Assembly: GCA_958510875.1 (NCBI GenBank)
Contig: OY294068.1
Location: 85,041,043 to 85,105,042, forward strand
DNA length: 64,000 bases
Reading direction: 5' to 3'
DNA from: Endomychus coccineus
Lineage: Eukaryota; Arthropoda; Insecta; Coleoptera; Endomychidae
The translations under genes and the position numbers were made by a program. Below are positions 61,937 to 64,000 of this stretch, one piece after another (position 1 is the first letter of the stretch; the number at the start of each line of letters is the position of its first letter). The notes beneath the pieces are model-generated. The model did no database searches, was not told the DNA's origin, and saw only the letters and a program-made list of their open reading frames with translations.

Positions 61937-62495
61937 TTCTAAACCTTCCCTCGTTAATCAATAACCCAAAAATTTAACTTCTGTTTTATAGAATTCACAT
62001 TTCTCAATATTTATTTTTAAACCTGCTATATCTAATTCGTTCAAAACTAATTTTATGTGATCTTTATGTTCTTCTACTGTTCTAGAAAATATTAATATGT
62101 CATCGATATAATGAACTACAAAAATTTCAAATCTATTTAATATCTGATTTCTTACTTCTAACTAACGCACCGCATGCACTTTGAATACCAGAAGGCGTAA
62201 CTTTAAAACGATACACTTCTCCATCTATCATAAAAGCAGTGTAATCTCTACAACTTTTATGTAAAGGAATCAACCAGAAACTATGTCTTAAATCAACTTT
62301 ACTAAAAACTTGTGCCTTTTCTATTCTACCAAAAATTGACTCTATATTTTTAGGAGCTTCATATTGTGGTACTGACAATCTATTCAATGTTCGAGCATCT
62401 AAACATAACCTAATATCACCATTTGACTTTTTTGCTATAACAATAGGGTTTATATATTTTGTTTTACTTCTTTCTATTATGTCTTGTTCTAGCAT
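61937..62495 (-). pseudogene. Ty3/gypsy reverse transcriptase core, interrupted
   Basis: The frame 62133-62495 begins just after a TAA that separates it from protease and reads LEQDIIERSKTKYINPIV, IRLCLDARTLNRLSVPQYEA and KVDLRHSFWLIPL, with the first catalytic Asp in KVDL. A frameshift near 62150 follows. The next frame then holds FVVHYIDDILIFSRT, an intact YIDD box (62099-62110), and INIEKCEFYKTEVKFLGY before a TGA near 61960 and LTREGLEM leading into the 608-residue frame. Three lesions (stop, frameshift, stop) inactivate an otherwise complete RT with all catalytic Asp present. Confidence 0.85.
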
Positions 62496-63140
62496 TTAAC
62501 CGATTTTTTTCCTAACATCTTCTATGTACTTGTATGGGATTGGATAGTTCTTGGATTTAAAATTTTCAATTTCTTTGACTTGGAATTTATGAATATAATT
62601 ACTAGCTATACGAGTTTCATCTATTATTAAACCTTTATGTTGTGAAATTATTTCTGATATTATTCCCCTATACTTCTCGGATACTTTCATCTGCGAGATT
62701 ATTTCATTTAAATTTCTGCTTGAGTCTTTTCTTTCGACCGCATTTATTATATTGCAACCTTCATTTGGTCTGTCAATATTTTCATTTTCCCCTTTCCCTA
62801 CCTTTATAATTTCATCTAACAACTTTATTTCCTTTTCCTCGTAATCTATAATAATTCCATGCTTTTCTAATTCATCAGTTCCCATAACAATATCCAATTT
62901 CATATTCGGCACTACAAATAATTGCATCTCTAGACTAGACTTCCCTATTATAACATGCTAAGTAATCATTTGCGATACTTCAGTAATTTTCTTTCCACTA
63001 ATATTTACTAATTCTACTTTTGGTATTTTCAATTGATTTGTTAATTTTACTTCAGACAATAGTTCTTCTCTTATTAATGATGGTTCTGATCCTGTATCAC
63101 ACATAATTTCTACTTCTTTCCCTTTTAAAAAAACCTTTTA
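62496..63140 (-). pseudogene. Ty3/gypsy aspartic protease and Pol N-terminus
   Basis: From 63140 the - strand reads LKGKEVEIMCDTGSEPSLIR (active-site Asp-Thr-Gly), LLSEVKLTNQLKIPKVEL and VNISGKKITEVSQMIT. A TAG near 62958 interrupts, and the frame continues at 62927 with MQLFVVPNMKLDIVMGTDEL (family VVPNLxxDIIIGxDxL), EKHGIIIDYEEKEIKLL and a linker ending NYPIPYKYIEDVRKKIG at a TAA. Apart from one in-frame stop the protease is complete. Confidence 0.8.
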
Positions 63141-63242
63141 ATTTAATTAAACCTATACTTTCATTTTCTTCCCTTTGCTGTTCGTGGTCAATGTATTCCC
63201 TCTGATGTTCATATAATACATTAACGTGGTATTCGTGCTTTC
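63141..63242 (-). other. Gag-protease junction with two frame changes at T-runs
   Basis: Gag stops at TTTTTAAG (63243-63250). The -1 frame then stays open for about 40 codons (RKHEYHVNVLYEHQREYID ...) up to GGTTTTTTTAAAAGGG near 63130, where another one-base change enters the protease frame. One or both shifts may be decay; a programmed shift at the first site is possible. Confidence 0.5.
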
Positions 63243-64000
63243 TTAAAAATCCTGATTTTGTTGATTATTTTGACTTGAAGAGTCTTCCCTTTCCATATTA
63301 CTTTCAATCCTACTACAGTTTACTTCCCTTTGATTATTTTCATTTCTACTATTATTTCTATTATTATTATTATTTTGACTTCTATAATCCCTATTTCTAT
63401 TTTGATTAGCATTATTTCCATTATATCTATTTTCCCTATTATAATAATTTTGGTTTCTACTATCCCTATTTCTAAAATTGTTTTGATAATTATTATTACT
63501 TTGGAATCTTTCATTATAATTTTGATTTCCCCTATAATTGTTCCTGTTATCATTATATCCATTTTGTTGCCTAGTTCCTATGTTATTCTTATTATCAATC
63601 CGGTTTAAGTATGATAGTAGTTGATTCATGTTTTTAATATTTGCAATGGCTATTGCCTCAGATATTTGACTTCGATCCTGTCTTGAAATGTATAAAACTA
63701 TCTCTTCCTCTCTCATTTTAGGTTCTAAATATTGCGCTTCATTATATAGGCTGAGTGCATAAGCACTCATGCTTTTTCTAGTTCCTTCTATATACTTCCT
63801 AAAATATAACCTTTCTCGACATTTCGACTGCTCATTTTCACCCCAAAAATTTTTTAAAGATTCATCTATAAACTCATCTAAACTATTTAATTCCCTTTCT
63901 TTGCAATTGAACCACAACAATGGTTCATCAACCAATCGTTCTCTTATTAATTTTTTTATTCTCTCTACATTCCTTTCATACTGTATTTCATTTTTTAAAT
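63243..64000 (-). CDS. gag: Ty3/gypsy Gag, C-terminal part (runs off the window)
   Basis: The frame is open to the right edge, beginning there with EIQYERNVERIKKLIRERL. Then LVDEPLLWFNCKERELNSLD, FIDESLKNFWGENEQSKCRE, YIEGTRKSMSAYALSLYNEA and MREEEIVLYISRQDRSQIS, which follow the capsid-like helical pattern of gypsy Gag (a YxxxL...EAxxL segment and a run around IxxxI). The last ~90 residues are an Asn/Arg/Gln-rich low-complexity region (repeated N, R, Y) that may bind nucleic acid in place of a CCHC zinc knuckle, which is absent. No stop occurs in the visible ~250 codons. The true start lies outside the window. The + strand Ile-rich open frame here is its antisense shadow. Confidence 0.75.
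   Translation of the reverse strand, partial: LKNEIQYERNVERIKKLIRERLVDEPLLWFNCKERELNSLDEFIDESLKNFWGENEQSKCRERLYFRKYIEGTRKSMSAYALSLYNEAQYLEPKMREEEIVLYISRQDRSQISEAIAIANIKNMNQLLSYLNRIDNKNNIGTRQQNGYNDNRNNYRGNQNYNERFQSNNNYQNNFRNRDSRNQNYYNRENRYNGNNANQNRNRDYRSQNNNNNRNNSRNENNQREVNCSRIESNMEREDSSSQNNQQNQDF

Noticed and set aside
63330..63608. Ile-rich open frame on the + strand, looking like a membrane protein
   Set aside because: Antisense shadow of the Asn/Arg-rich tail of Gag.

Overview
This is a roughly two-thirds A+T window from an animal genome, most likely an insect. The evidence is the mix of transposon families (Ty3/gypsy, BEL/Pao, R1-like and Jockey-like LINEs, Penelope-like elements, THAP and other DDE transposase relics), a 59-bp intron, long (TA)n tracts and an arthropod-type TATA/initiator promoter. 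I see no convincing host gene, tRNA, rRNA or CRISPR array. Almost everything recognisable is a decayed, truncated or nested mobile element, on both strands. Most short open frames are chance.

Layout. 0-3 kb: the 3' end of an LTR element (61-bp tandem repeats, polypurine tract, a long LTR, possible primer-binding site). 3.2-5.9 kb: an R1-like LINE endonuclease/RT relic on the + strand, split by a 5'-truncated Jockey-type LINE on the - strand; a 5-bp target duplication restores the host LINE frame. 6.6-7.4 kb: a Penelope-like RT relic (-). 8.9-9.3 kb: a two-exon relic resembling tyrosine-recombinase (KIAA1958/Crypton-like) proteins (-).

9,986-32,973: a near-perfect tandem array of a composite transposon graveyard. 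It consists of two copies of an ~11.49-kb dimer, each a long unit (L, ~7.03 kb) plus a short unit (S, ~4.46 kb). S is L minus a 2.58-kb internal block. Each unit carries an antisense gypsy pol relic and an antisense transposase-like relic. L also keeps the gypsy integrase, interrupted by the 3' end of a Penelope-like element that brings its own TATA/Inr promoter, a hammerhead-core-like hairpin and a (TA)46-50 tract.

33.6-37.8 kb: the most unusual coding relic. Read in order on the + strand it shows a DDE-transposase-like domain, a zinc-finger-like segment, a YqaJ-like nuclease and a Ulp1-like cysteine protease with a terminal Cys-rich segment, broken by many frameshifts. 38.2-38.8 kb: a 126-152-bp minisatellite. 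41.4-45.9 kb: BEL/Pao protease, two relics of one insect DDE transposase family and a gypsy RNase H relic. 47.2-47.7 kb: a short inverted-repeat element holding a THAP domain. 48.2-54.8 kb: LINE and gypsy relics. 55.6-56.6 kb: BEL/Pao integrase. 57.3-58.4 kb: a mariner-like scrap, a ~139-bp satellite, a near-palindrome and a (TA)n tract. 58.4-64.0 kb: the youngest-looking retrotransposon, a Ty3/gypsy element on the - strand with a 3' LTR, a 608-residue RT/RNase H/integrase frame, protease and the C-terminal part of Gag, running off the right edge.

The window behaves as a transposon-rich, probably heterochromatic region. The densely nested relics on both strands would also fit a piRNA-cluster-like locus, but the sequence alone cannot show that.
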